Assembly (NCBI RefSeq): GCF_028765165.1
Contig: NZ_JARADB010000002.1
Span: forward strand, 186,001 to 250,000
Direction: 5' to 3'
Length of the DNA stretch: 64,000 bases
DNA from: Paenibacillus sp. MAHUQ-63
Lineage (GTDB): Bacteria > Bacillota > Bacilli > Paenibacillales > NBRC-103111
A program made the position numbers and the translations under genes. Within the stretch, counting starts at the first letter, position 1. Each line of letters starts with the position of its first letter. The notes beneath the pieces are model-generated. The model was not told where the DNA came from, made no database searches, and was given only the letters and a program-made list of their open reading frames with translations. Below are positions 27,201 through 34,710 of this stretch, piece after piece.

Positions 27201-28773
27201 ACCGACAGCGGTTAACGCGGTAGCTCAGGATGGCCGAGCCATCATCACCTTCACTGCACCTTCGGACCATGGAGGCAGTCCAATTACGCGGTATGAGGTT
27301 ACATCCTCACCAGGAGGGTTTACCGAAATCGGCGCAGCGAGTCCTATTACCATTCCAGGTCTGATCAATGGTACATCCTACACGTTTACCGTCAAAGCTT
27401 TCAATGAAGTGGGCGCCAGTCCGGACAGCCAAATTTCGAATGCAGTGATCCCCTCAGCGCCTGATGTAAAGGACAGTAAGGATAATGACTCGCCTATTGC
27501 TCCTGTAAACCCAAGGAATCCTGCTCCTGTTCCTGTTCCTCAGAAGGATACAGAGCTTGGTCAAGAAATAGCAGCCAATCTGAATGGTCAAACGATTACA
27601 ACTTATGTCGTTGATGCTAAGCAATTGGACGAAAGGCTGGCAGCTGAGGGAGAGCGGGCACGGATAACGATTCCGGTGAGTGCGAAGTCTGATGTAATTG
27701 TCGGCGAGCTGGATGGCCAGATGGTCAAAAATATGGAGAATCAGCATGCCGTCATGGAACTGAAAACGGAAAAGGCTGCCTATACCTTGCCCGCGCTTCA
27801 GTTCAATATCGATGCGTTATCCAAAGAGATGGGCGAGAGCGTAGCTCTACAAGACATCAAAATACGTATCGAGATTGCCACACCGACAACGGATACAATG
27901 AAATTCGTGGAGGACACTGCTGCGAATGGGGGGTTCAAACTTGTTGCCCCGCCGGTCCAATTTCGTGTGAAGGCTCTGTATGGCGATAAAACAGTTGAGA
28001 TTACTCAATTTAATGCCTATGTGGAGAGAATGATTGCCATCCCGGATGGGATTGCTCCAGACCGGATTCTCACCGGAGTTGTTATTGACCCGGACGGGAA
28101 CGTACGGCATGTACCGACTAAGATTGTTTTGGCGGATGGCAAGTATTATGCCCTGATAAATAGCTTGACGAATAGTACCTATACCGTCATTTGGCATCCT
28201 GTTCATTATACGGATATAGACGATCATTGGGCGAAGGATGCTGTAGCCAGTATGGGGTCGCGGATGATCGTCACTGGTTTCGAGGATCAACAGTTTCACC
28301 CTGATCAGGAAATGACACGCGGGGAGTTTGCAGCTATCTTAGTTCGGGCTTTGGGCATCCAATTACCAAACTATGCGGGTTCTTTCTCCGATGTCGGACC
28401 ATCGGATTGGTACAGCAGATACATTCAAGCTGCATACGCTTATGATTTGATCGATGGATATGAAGATGGTTCGTTCCGTCCGCGTGATACCATCACACGC
28501 GAACAAGCTATGGCTGTCATAGCCAAAGCTATGAAGATTACGGGAATCGGTGCGAAGCCTCTGAACGAGAATCAAACGGAAATTCTCCTGCAACCATATA
28601 TGGATATGAAGGAGATTTCGGAATGGGCAGTGAACGGAGTGGCCGACTGCCTGCAAAAGGAAATCGTAGTGGGCAAGAGTCAGCACTCGATCGATCCCAA
28701 AGCATTTATCACAAGAGCTGAGGTTGTGGTCAGTATCCAGAGGCTTCTGCAAAAGTCAGAGTTGATTTCATAA
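24268..28773 (+). CDS. S-layer-anchored multidomain GH28-like glycosidase/lyase
   Basis: Secreted, cell-surface enzyme of 1501 residues. Order of parts: signal peptide (1-36, ending TASAEP); N-terminal beta region (~45-155); right-handed beta-helix of GH28/pectate-lyase type (~170-565) with AIQQAIDDA at its start, GRGTLDGNG at 282-290, NDGIDI at 356-361 and SLDDPFSTK at 376-384 as likely acid residues; F5/8C (CBM32-like) domain (573-703); bacterial Ig-like 2 domain (707-787); three FnIII domains (~790-1065); a Pro-rich linker; a ~200-residue domain often found before SLH repeats; and three SLH domains (~1315-1495: DHWAKDAV, DWYSRYIQAA, SEWAVNGV). It should degrade a polysaccharide at the cell wall, perhaps pectin-like. 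AAGGAGG lies upstream; the ATG at 24274 is an equally possible start. Confidence 0.87.
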   Translation: MLMSKHKKWFHAVVACMMLAGFFLSPLSFKLTASAEPAIQLAAAPAAIYPYQQPSKYAASANYKLKANGVEIPVVKAYNDYDYANFSASGGPITYELTILNTAKVTEYAITPKKLGIKADKVEGTTLTFTTSKDEYLIVMMNGRTTKIVIAADPVETDVPASSGDGIYNVTQAPYRVTTTGDKTGVAERTAAIQQAIDDASSYGTARGNGVQGIVYIPAGEYYIGNLVLKSNTALYMQPGAAFIGTGKTADYTEHWFKDSMGRPATWWLSTAFDSNNIKIYGRGTLDGNGAALAADKSTNNKGMINNLVVPIATANFKMDGVLIRESAAWAVMPVRSNDLEFTNLKMFNSLGMGENDGIDIVESQNAVVRNAIGISLDDPFSTKSWKEDTDIASGKVPWPGKPEPVNHILFEDAIAWTACYGFKIGQGVMQDQEDITFRNGVVYKAAVGFAIHHKYGTGAVRNVTFEDMDVEDISGKNEDNSAWMTLFTVNGGDIGVGPIDGVTVRNITVRDAGESFAKIKGQEGAPITGLTFENVYMPGSTTPAKTLHEMNFLDREYQSGVTIKPVQETEPRPRTNYALNQPAVASSNDTSVDTAPLAFDGNLTTRFGSKRGVDPGWVYVDLGESKRINEVQLYWEAAYGTSYQIQVSDDAQNWRDVYSTTSGKGGLEKITFNEANARYVRMYGTKRATQYGYSLWEFQVYGPEVLADSISLNKTSSKMLVGMSEQLTAAILPEDTTNQKIIWSTSNAKVATVNSQGLVTAIGEGTAKITAVTWNGELKATAAVTVTKIGTPQLQSVIAGDGHAIMNWTTVEGATGYKLYASPIRGSYGAEAASVSDAVYSYKVEELTNGTAYYFVVKAVYPAGESSASNEIGATPQIPLPGAPTLASIIPGDGQAQLNWLPVDDATGYVIYQSTASGTYQTETATVSSSVYRYDVRNLTNGTTYYFMVKAMNGSGESPASNEISITPAAPMKAPGAPTAVNAVAQDGRAIITFTAPSDHGGSPITRYEVTSSPGGFTEIGAASPITIPGLINGTSYTFTVKAFNEVGASPDSQISNAVIPSAPDVKDSKDNDSPIAPVNPRNPAPVPVPQKDTELGQEIAANLNGQTITTYVVDAKQLDERLAAEGERARITIPVSAKSDVIVGELDGQMVKNMENQHAVMELKTEKAAYTLPALQFNIDALSKEMGESVALQDIKIRIEIATPTTDTMKFVEDTAANGGFKLVAPPVQFRVKALYGDKTVEITQFNAYVERMIAIPDGIAPDRILTGVVIDPDGNVRHVPTKIVLADGKYYALINSLTNSTYTVIWHPVHYTDIDDHWAKDAVASMGSRMIVTGFEDQQFHPDQEMTRGEFAAILVRALGIQLPNYAGSFSDVGPSDWYSRYIQAAYAYDLIDGYEDGSFRPRDTITREQAMAVIAKAMKITGIGAKPLNENQTEILLQPYMDMKEISEWAVNGVADCLQKEIVVGKSQHSIDPKAFITRAEVVVSIQRLLQKSELIS

Positions 28774-28817
28774 TTTAAGGTTGGCAATTAAAGGTGGTGA
28801 TACATATTTTTGTTTAG

Positions 28818-28840
28818 CATGTTTCATAATAAGAAACATG
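28818..28840. promoter_or_regulatory. Perfect 8-bp inverted repeat, operator or weak terminator
   Basis: CATGTTTC (28818-28825) and GAAACATG (28833-28840) are exact complements with a seven-base spacer. It lies 45 bases after the S-layer enzyme stop and 35 bases before the next start codon. There is no T run after it, so a protein-binding site is as likely as a terminator. Confidence 0.35.
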
Positions 28841-28874
28841 AATTTAAGTTTGAAATGCATAGGGTGAATAGAGA

Positions 28875-29465
28875 ATGCCAAACGAAATAGAAGAAATGAA
28901 CATCCAAGAACACCGGATGGAGCTGGACTGGTGGCTGCAACATGACATCTTCTCGTTTCAGTGGTGGATTATCGTCATTGTCAATGTGCTGTTTGTCGCG
29001 CTGCTGCTCATCTTTATGGATCGAAAAAGAACACTCCTCACAGCATTGGCATTCATGACCAGCTTTGTAATTATCGGAATGATCGACCAAATCGGCAAGT
29101 TTTTCGACTTGTGGAGATATCCGCATCAGCTAGTACCATTTACCGAGAACTTAAACACTGTTGATTTTTTCGTGGTACCTTGTGTCATGGCGTATATTTA
29201 TCAGAAGTTTGGGGCTTGGAAGTCCTTTCTGATCGCTGCTCTCGTGGCTTCGCTCGTCATTTCGTACGTCGGCGAACCGATCTTTGTCGCTCTTGACATG
29301 TATGAGCTGGTGAATTGGTCCTATTGGAAGTCGTTCTTCGTATTGGTGCTTATTGCGATTCTTGCTAAAGGATTCGTTGATCTGTTACAAGGTAACAGGC
29401 TGCAGTTCAATGTCGACCGGGAATTGGTCATCGATTTTCAACATAGAAAGAAGAAAATTAGATAA
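28875..29465 (+). CDS. CBO0543-like membrane protein
   Basis: A 196-residue membrane protein. The hydrophilic N-terminus (1-30) is followed by about five membrane helices. The pattern of a WRYP.QL.PF..N..T..FFV.P..MAYIYQKFG..K.F stretch, then a later GEPIF.ALDMYELVNWSYWKSF stretch, resembles CBO0543-type proteins known from Bacillota genomes, whose function is unknown. Only a weak ribosome binding site (AGGGTG) precedes the ATG. It is followed by a terminator and seems to stand alone. Confidence 0.65.
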   Translation: MPNEIEEMNIQEHRMELDWWLQHDIFSFQWWIIVIVNVLFVALLLIFMDRKRTLLTALAFMTSFVIIGMIDQIGKFFDLWRYPHQLVPFTENLNTVDFFVVPCVMAYIYQKFGAWKSFLIAALVASLVISYVGEPIFVALDMYELVNWSYWKSFFVLVLIAILAKGFVDLLQGNRLQFNVDRELVIDFQHRKKKIR

Positions 29466-29472
29466 ATGGATG

Positions 29473-29501
29473 CAGGGCTGCCGGCGGGCAGCTCTGTTTT
29501 T
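29473..29501 (+). terminator. Intrinsic terminator
   Basis: Arms CAGGGCTGCC (29473-29482) and GGCAGCTCTG (29487-29496), one G-U pair, loop GGCG, then a five-T run. Confidence 0.82.
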
Positions 29502-29638
29502 ATTGTAAAGCAAGATATAGACTGCTATGTAGAAAGTTTAATTATAGTGATTAACTCACTTGTGGCCCATGAAAACAAAGACTATGTTAAATCTATAACT
29601 CAAGTAGTTGAGAAAAATGAGTTGGAGGTGATCGGTCG

Positions 29639-30493
29639 GTGAAGATTATTGTAACAGGAGCAACAGGTCAATTAGGAAGCAGCGTTATCCAACATCTGCT
29701 TACCAAGGTGCCGGCAAGTCAAATTATTGCGGTTGCACGAAGTCTTGATAAAGCCGCAGCCCTTGCTGGACTAGGAATTGAAATTCGTCAGGCAGATTAT
29801 AATATCCCTGACTCTCTTCACGATGCGTTAAGAGAAGGAACCAAACTGCTTTTTATCTCAAGTTCGGAGAAGGATGACCCGCTGCGCGTCGTTCAACACG
29901 CCAACGTTGTCAAAGCAGCCCGAGATCTTAATTTAAGGCATATTATCTATACAAGCTTCGCTTTCGCCGAGGATAATCCATATGCTTACGTTCATCTGGC
30001 TACGGAGTATGCGATTCGCACTACGAAAATTCCGTACACGTTTTTGCGTAATGGAGGTTATATGGAATTTTTCGTCAACCCGTTACTAAAGACTTACATG
30101 AAGAACGGATCAATCCTTACAAATGCTAGTAACGGGAAAGTGAATTCGGTTAGTCGCAGCGATTTGGCTCTGGCCGCGGCACATGTGTTGACCGAGGAAG
30201 GACATGAAAATAAGGAATACACGCTCGTTTCCAACGACCCGTGGAATTTTGATGATTTGGCTAACATCCTTTCGGAAGTCACTGGTAAAAGAGTTATCCA
30301 TCAGTCGGTTTCTTATGAAGAAGTGAGAAGCAAGCTTGTTCATACCGGTATGCCGGAAGCTTTTGCTGAAGCATCGGCCTTTATTTACAAGACCGTTGCA
30401 GATGGGAAGATGGAGAGAACAAGTGATGATTTGCAAAAGCTGATTGGATTTCACACACCACTGAAAGAACTTGTCCTTAAAGCTTTGCAATAA
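29639..30493 (+). CDS. NmrA-like NAD(P)H:quinone oxidoreductase (QorB type)
   Basis: Soluble atypical short-chain dehydrogenase of 284 residues. The N-terminal Rossmann motif is VTGATGQLGSSVI (residues 5-17), with the next marks LFISSSEKDD, YTSFAFAEDNPYAYVHLATEYAIR and YTFLRNGGYMEFF, as in E. coli YtfG/QorB and its many homologues. It probably reduces quinones or electrophiles in the cytoplasm. The GTG start at 29639 has GGAGGTG eight bases upstream. The DUF1801 gene follows after 52 bases and could be on the same transcript. Confidence 0.87.
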   Translation: MKIIVTGATGQLGSSVIQHLLTKVPASQIIAVARSLDKAAALAGLGIEIRQADYNIPDSLHDALREGTKLLFISSSEKDDPLRVVQHANVVKAARDLNLRHIIYTSFAFAEDNPYAYVHLATEYAIRTTKIPYTFLRNGGYMEFFVNPLLKTYMKNGSILTNASNGKVNSVSRSDLALAAAHVLTEEGHENKEYTLVSNDPWNFDDLANILSEVTGKRVIHQSVSYEEVRSKLVHTGMPEAFAEASAFIYKTVADGKMERTSDDLQKLIGFHTPLKELVLKALQ

Positions 30494-30545
30494 AAAATAG
30501 GGTGTGGTCATATAAGCTTCATATTTCTTGTAGGAGGAAACAACA

Positions 30546-30917
30546 ATGGAAGTTTTCGCAGAATACTTGGCGCGTATCGATAATCCGCAGCATCGGACCA
30601 GAACGGAAGAGATTTTGACATGGGTATCTGAGAAATTTCCAACGTTAATGCCCAAAATTGCCTGGAATCAGCCGATGTTTACCGACCACGGCACATTCAT
30701 TATCGGCTTTAGCGTAGCCAAACAACATGTGGCTGTCGCGCCGGAGAAGGCGGGCATGATTCATTGTTCGGCCGACATCGTACAAGCAGGCTATACGTAC
30801 ACCAAGGAGTTGGTGCGTATCCGGTGGGATCAACCGGTTGATTTCTCATTGCTTGAGAAAATGATCCGGTTTAATATTGCGGATAAAGCCGACTGTTCCA
30901 CCTTTTGGCGGAAATAA
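30546..30917 (+). CDS. DUF1801 family protein (YdhG/iron-chaperone-like)
   Basis: A 123-residue cytoplasmic protein of the DUF1801 group, to which Bacillus YdhG ('iron chaperone' in some annotation) belongs. The family pattern is visible: [20 protein letters not shown], then [26 protein letters not shown] (read as [20 protein letters not shown]), and HVAVAPEK. The strict function is not settled. AGGAGG precedes the ATG and a strong terminator follows. Confidence 0.85.
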   Translation: MEVFAEYLARIDNPQHRTRTEEILTWVSEKFPTLMPKIAWNQPMFTDHGTFIIGFSVAKQHVAVAPEKAGMIHCSADIVQAGYTYTKELVRIRWDQPVDFSLLEKMIRFNIADKADCSTFWRK

Positions 30918-30937
30918 ACGGTATGCATAAAGCGAGC

Positions 30938-30976
30938 GGATAACCCTGATGCTGCAGCATGGGGTTATCCTTTTTT
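30938..30976 (+). terminator. Intrinsic terminator
   Basis: Arms GGATAACCC (30938-30946) and GGGTTATCC (30962-30970), with an inner ATGCTGCAGCAT self-complementary stem, then a six-T run. Confidence 0.88.
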
Positions 30977-31133
30977 ATGTACGCTGACTAACCTGCCAAT
31001 ATCTAAATTTCAATTTCTCATCTCTCCTTAATGGGTAATACTGGAATCATTAACCATTTTTATCCACATACTTGGACGCATGAAAAAGGAAAAAGTTTCT
31101 AAATATCATGATTTGTATTCATTAATTCCCAAA

Positions 31134-31191
31134 AGTAATTCCTGACGGACGATGGCTTAAGCCATAAAGCGCGAAGCGGAGCCGAATTACT
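31134..31191 (+). other. Candidate structured leader of the 75-residue protein gene
   Basis: Arms AGTAATTC (31134-31141) and GAATTACT (31184-31191) can close a 58-base structure holding the perfect palindrome ATGGCTTAAGCCAT (31152-31165) and a purine-rich AAGCGCGAAGCGGAGCC stretch. It ends 40 bases before a start codon. I could not match it to a riboswitch class I know. It may be a leader RNA or an operator. Confidence 0.3.
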
Positions 31192-31231
31192 ATGTTAGCA
31201 TCGAAATGAATCTAACTTGGGAGTGTAGGCT

Positions 31232-31459
31232 ATGGAAGGTGAAATTAATTTGGCTTTGGAAAAAATCGAGCAGCTGAATACGAGAAGCCAAAGAGCGATG
31301 ATGGAGTTAATACGCAAAAGTTTGAAAATGAACGATGACGAGTTTAATAAAGAGCTGTTGTTAGCCTATGCACATCAGAACCCGGTACATATTCTGGAGA
31401 TTGCCATCGCCCTGAAATATGAAGAGATTATTAAAGCTTTGCCGGAGCAGTACGGTTAG
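31232..31459 (+). CDS. Small acidic helical protein of unknown function
   Basis: A 75-residue hydrophilic protein that I do not recognise. It has no signal peptide or membrane helix and appears all-helical: EINLALEKIEQLNTRSQRAMMELIRKSL, then MNDDEFNKELLLAYAHQNPVHILEIAIALKYEEIIKAL, described here by its ends because of length. A weak GGGAGTG site precedes the ATG, and a proper terminator sits 45 bases after the stop, which supports a real monocistronic gene. Alternatives such as an anti-sigma or anti-repressor peptide cannot be tested from the sequence. Confidence 0.6.
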   Translation: MEGEINLALEKIEQLNTRSQRAMMELIRKSLKMNDDEFNKELLLAYAHQNPVHILEIAIALKYEEIIKALPEQYG

Positions 31460-31503
31460 AAGGGCATCCGGATGTCTTATTCCTCATAGGCTTAACAGTT
31501 CGC

Positions 31504-31531
31504 AACCGTCAGGGGCATCCTGACGGTTTTT
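31504..31531 (+). terminator. Intrinsic terminator
   Basis: Arms AACCGTCAGG (31504-31513) and CCTGACGGTT (31519-31528) are exact complements with a five-base loop, then a run of T's. Confidence 0.85.
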
Positions 31532-31896
31532 GGCATGGAATTGCTTCATCTGCAGCCATGTTATCGGGCTCATATATTTTCTCATGGTGTTCCATGCATG
31601 TCATTAGGTTGAGAGGAGCTTTCTTGTAATCCTAAACGAGTAGGAGGCAAAAAAGGTTGCAGGGGAGGGAAGCGGAAGCTAATTTTTTTTCTTTTCAAAT
31701 TTTCATAGGAATTTTATGGTTCTTAAGAATGATTTTCAATATGGTCTATCTAATCCCTTGTACAATTTTTTGGTGCATTTGGCTAGGACTAAGTAATCAA
31801 AAGACATAGACCGTAATTCCTGTCATTCGATATTTTACCTAATTAAGAGACACAAAACTACAAATGAAACGAACTGTATAGTCATATAGTGCACTT

Positions 31897-31924
31897 TTGA
31901 CTGTAAGAATTTAACTGCTATGAT
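31897..31924 (+). promoter_or_regulatory. Sigma-A-like promoter of the two-component pair
   Basis: TTGACT (31897-31902), a 16-base spacer and TATGAT (31919-31924), 66 bases before the chosen start at 31990. From the terminator at 31531 up to this promoter I see only AT-rich DNA without a gene or clear repeat. Confidence 0.55.
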
Positions 31925-31989
31925 TATGGTAAACTTGGGTATTGTTGAAGAGACCACATACAAATTTCGGTTAAAGGATGAATGCACAG

Positions 31990-33651
31990 ATGGTAAAGAT
32001 GTTCTCAGGTGAGAGTCGTGTCTTTTACCTGTACAGGTTTATTTCGCTTGCTGCAACTTCGTTCGTGTACGCCATCGAAGATCGCGGCCCACCGTTAGGT
32101 ACCAAGTTCGGCATCATTCTGATGCTTTTCATCTTTGCTGTATGGGTGACGAACAGGTATATCCAGAGCGGCAAAGCCTCTCGCACAATTCAAATAACCG
32201 TAGGCTTGGAAATGGCAGGGATGATCGTCCTCCATCTTCTAAGCGGCGGTATGGACAGCCCGTTCCTGTGGTGCGTATTCAACCCAGTCTGGATGGCTGC
32301 CAGCCATATATCCTCTGCCATCTGCTGGTTGATGATGCTGAGCTACTTCGCATTCATGACCGCATATTCCTACTTTGTCACCAATGACCAAATGCATGCC
32401 TTAGACACGATGTTACTGAACGATCATCGGATGTATCTTGCACTATTGTTAATGACGCTTATCGTTCAGCTAGTCGCCAATGTCATCAACAGGTTGGAGG
32501 CGGCGAACACGCGGACGACAGAAACCATGGAACATATGAAATCGCTGTTTCAGATCGTGGAAGCGGCAACGCATAGCGATTCCGAGTATTTGAAGATTGT
32601 GTTTGCCGAATTCGCGTTGAAATTGACCAAGGTTAAAATGTCCTTCTTTTGGGATGCCGGCGGGAGCCAGCGGCACAACCGCCTAATCACGCAAGGTGTC
32701 ACGCCCATAGTTACCGGTTCTTCTCTATCTGAGGTACTTGACTTGCACGAGATCAAGCTCAGACAGCTCGATGGCTGTTCAGGGATAAGTCTGGCGGAAT
32801 ATGGTGATTTCCTTGTCATTCCCGTTAAGTCGCCTACCCGGTTATGGGGAGTGATGGGGGTTACCATGGAGCAGTCCGGCTGGGGCAAGGACAAGGATGG
32901 GCATGGCGAACAGCTGAGCTTTCTATCTGAGCTATGTTCCGTCATTTTGGAGCGGCACGAGCTGGAGCGGATGGAACATCAAATGATGATTACCGAGGAA
33001 CAGAATCGAATTGCCGATGAGATGCATGACAATGTTTCGCCGTACATGTTCGGAATCGTCTATGCCGTGCATTCGCTGAGCCGCAAATGGAAAGACATTA
33101 CCAAGGACCAGATCAAGGAACAGCTGCAAATTATCCAAGAGTCTTCCGTAGCGGCCTCTCAGGAGCTTCGCTCCACGATTTATAGTCTGAGTACCCGGAA
33201 AAATGGGTCCGATGACTGGATGGCAACGGTCCGCTCTCACCTGGACAGCATGTCCAAACTGCACGCCGTAGAAGTGAAACTGCAAGTGACAGGAGACGCT
33301 CAATGTCTGCGCGTCCAATATCAGAAGGCGTTGTACCGAATCATTTCGGAATCCGCCGGCAATGCCATTCGACATGGACGAAGCACACTCATCCAGGTAG
33401 ATCTCAGCATTAAGCCGGAGGAGGCGGAGCTTGCCATATCGGATAACGGAGTTGGCTTCAATGTGAGAGAACGGCTGTCAGAGCACAGTGCAGTCGGACT
33501 AGGTATCCATAACATGCAGCTGCAAGTTCAATCATTAGGCGGAAAGATCCGTATTCAGAGTACGGAAGGAAAAGGCACGCATATTCAATTGTCCCTCCCA
33601 TTTCAACCACAGGAAGATAAGGCATACAGCGAGCTTGAGATGATGGGCTAA
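31990..33651 (+). CDS. DesK/NarL-type membrane histidine kinase with GAF-like region
   Basis: Sensor kinase of about 553 residues. Five to six membrane helices fill the first ~165 residues, then comes a coiled linker, a GAF-like region (~185-325), and a HisKA_3-type dimerisation helix, EEQNRIADEMHDNVSPYMFGIVYAVHSLSRK (core RIADEMHDNVSP, His346). The HATPase domain has SESAGNAIRHG, DNGVGFN and GLGIHNMQLQVQSLGG. The start is set at ATG 31990, because AAAGGAT lies nine bases upstream and overlaps the earlier in-frame ATG at 31978. Paired with the regulator at 33699. Its place directly before the exopolysaccharide operon suggests control of that operon (inference). Confidence 0.87.
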   Translation: MVKMFSGESRVFYLYRFISLAATSFVYAIEDRGPPLGTKFGIILMLFIFAVWVTNRYIQSGKASRTIQITVGLEMAGMIVLHLLSGGMDSPFLWCVFNPVWMAASHISSAICWLMMLSYFAFMTAYSYFVTNDQMHALDTMLLNDHRMYLALLLMTLIVQLVANVINRLEAANTRTTETMEHMKSLFQIVEAATHSDSEYLKIVFAEFALKLTKVKMSFFWDAGGSQRHNRLITQGVTPIVTGSSLSEVLDLHEIKLRQLDGCSGISLAEYGDFLVIPVKSPTRLWGVMGVTMEQSGWGKDKDGHGEQLSFLSELCSVILERHELERMEHQMMITEEQNRIADEMHDNVSPYMFGIVYAVHSLSRKWKDITKDQIKEQLQIIQESSVAASQELRSTIYSLSTRKNGSDDWMATVRSHLDSMSKLHAVEVKLQVTGDAQCLRVQYQKALYRIISESAGNAIRHGRSTLIQVDLSIKPEEAELAISDNGVGFNVRERLSEHSAVGLGIHNMQLQVQSLGGKIRIQSTEGKGTHIQLSLPFQPQEDKAYSELEMMG

Positions 33652-33698
33652 CAAGATCAAGCAGGCTATTCCCATTCTAACGAAAGCAGGTGGAACCT

Positions 33699-34319
33699 TT
33701 GAAAGTTGTTATCGTAGATGATCATCCGTTGGTACGTAAAGGATTGTCAGCTGTGCTAAGGCTTGAAGCAAACATCGAAATTTCTGGTGAATCGGAAACG
33801 GTGGAGCACGCATTGGAGTTAATCGAGCAAACGAAACCGGATTTGGCTATAGTGGATCTGAAGCTGGGCAATCGCTCCGGTCTTGAAGTGGTTGAGAATA
33901 TTAAAGATAAAGCATGCCGAAGCATCATTCTGACTTCATCGACGTCGGAGCAGGATGTGCGAAGAGCGGAAGCAGTAGGTGCGGACGGATATGTGCTCAA
34001 AGAAGCGCTGCCGGAAGAACTGCTCTTGGCTATTAAGTTGATTTTCAAAGGGAAGAAGTATTACGATCCGGGTCTCATGGAGATGTTGTTCAAGAAAGAG
34101 GAGGAAGACAACTTGAGCAAGCTAACACCGAAGGAGCGGGAAGTGTTAATCGGGCTCGGAGAGGGATTGTCCAATCAAGGCATGGCCAAGAAGCTAATGG
34201 TTACGGAATTTACGGTCAAGAAGCACGTCAGTCAAATTCTGAACAAGCTGAGCGTCAACGATCGTACACAAGCGGCTTTATTAGCGCAATCCAAAGGGTT
34301 GGTCAGCGGCTTTCAGTAA
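33699..34319 (+). CDS. NarL/FixJ-family response regulator
   Basis: A 206-residue regulator: receiver domain (1-118) with D7-D8, phospho-acceptor D53 in AIVDLKLGNRSG, and Lys in YVLKEALP; then a LuxR-type helix-turn-helix (~143-203), LTPKEREVLIGLGEGLSNQGMAKKLMVTEFTVKKHVSQILNKL (core NQGMAKKLMVTEFTVKKHVS). I take the rare TTG at 33699 as the start: the AGCAGGTGG motif at 33686-33694 then serves as ribosome binding site and the protein begins KVVIVDDHPLVRKG. The alternative GTG at 33690 lies inside that motif. It lies 47 bases after its kinase gene and upstream of the exopolysaccharide operon. Confidence 0.9.
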   Translation: MKVVIVDDHPLVRKGLSAVLRLEANIEISGESETVEHALELIEQTKPDLAIVDLKLGNRSGLEVVENIKDKACRSIILTSSTSEQDVRRAEAVGADGYVLKEALPEELLLAIKLIFKGKKYYDPGLMEMLFKKEEEDNLSKLTPKEREVLIGLGEGLSNQGMAKKLMVTEFTVKKHVSQILNKLSVNDRTQAALLAQSKGLVSGFQ

Positions 34320-34710
34320 GCCGTTCCGACCCCCTCTGGTACCAAAGTATACCATCGCTTTATTACATATAGCCGCAGGTAGATACACCAAATATACCCC
34401 AAAAATTATAATATCGGGTAATATCATAATTCTGGGAATTCATTTAGTATTTGACTATAACCAAATAAAAGACAAAAAGCGGCATTCTTCATTCCTTTTC
34501 TGATGGTAGAGTGCTCAATTGGCTTGTATGCCAGGCTAACGCCATCGAATTGAGATTGCAGAATGCTCTGATTAAAGGAGTGATTGAATGTCGTTTCGAT
34601 AGGTGGGGAGGAAACAAATAAAACGCTTTCATTACAAACATCTTAACTGAAAATTGTGACAAAAGCAAGACAATTTCTTGAGTGCGAACTATTATTTTCG
34701 GGAGGGTGCC
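34320..34710 (+). promoter_or_regulatory. Long leader/control region of the exopolysaccharide operon
   Basis: A 391-base gap with no gene. It holds a TACCC-N16-GGGTA dyad (34395-34399 and 34416-34420), a possible stem pairing CTCAATTGGC (34514-34523) with GCC and AATTGAG (34541-34543, 34548-34554), and the inverted repeat AAATTGT/ACAATTT (34651-34657 and 34670-34676) just before the first gene. A TTGACT is present near 34450 but has no good -10 box. I see no terminator after the regulator gene. Binding by the NarL-type regulator is inference. Confidence 0.35.

Noticed and set aside
31141..31190. Resemblance of GATGG..CCATAAA..GCGGAGCC to the fluoride (crcB) riboswitch core
   Set aside because: The order of helices and the conserved downstream segment do not match, and the gene after it is not a fluoride exporter or enolase.
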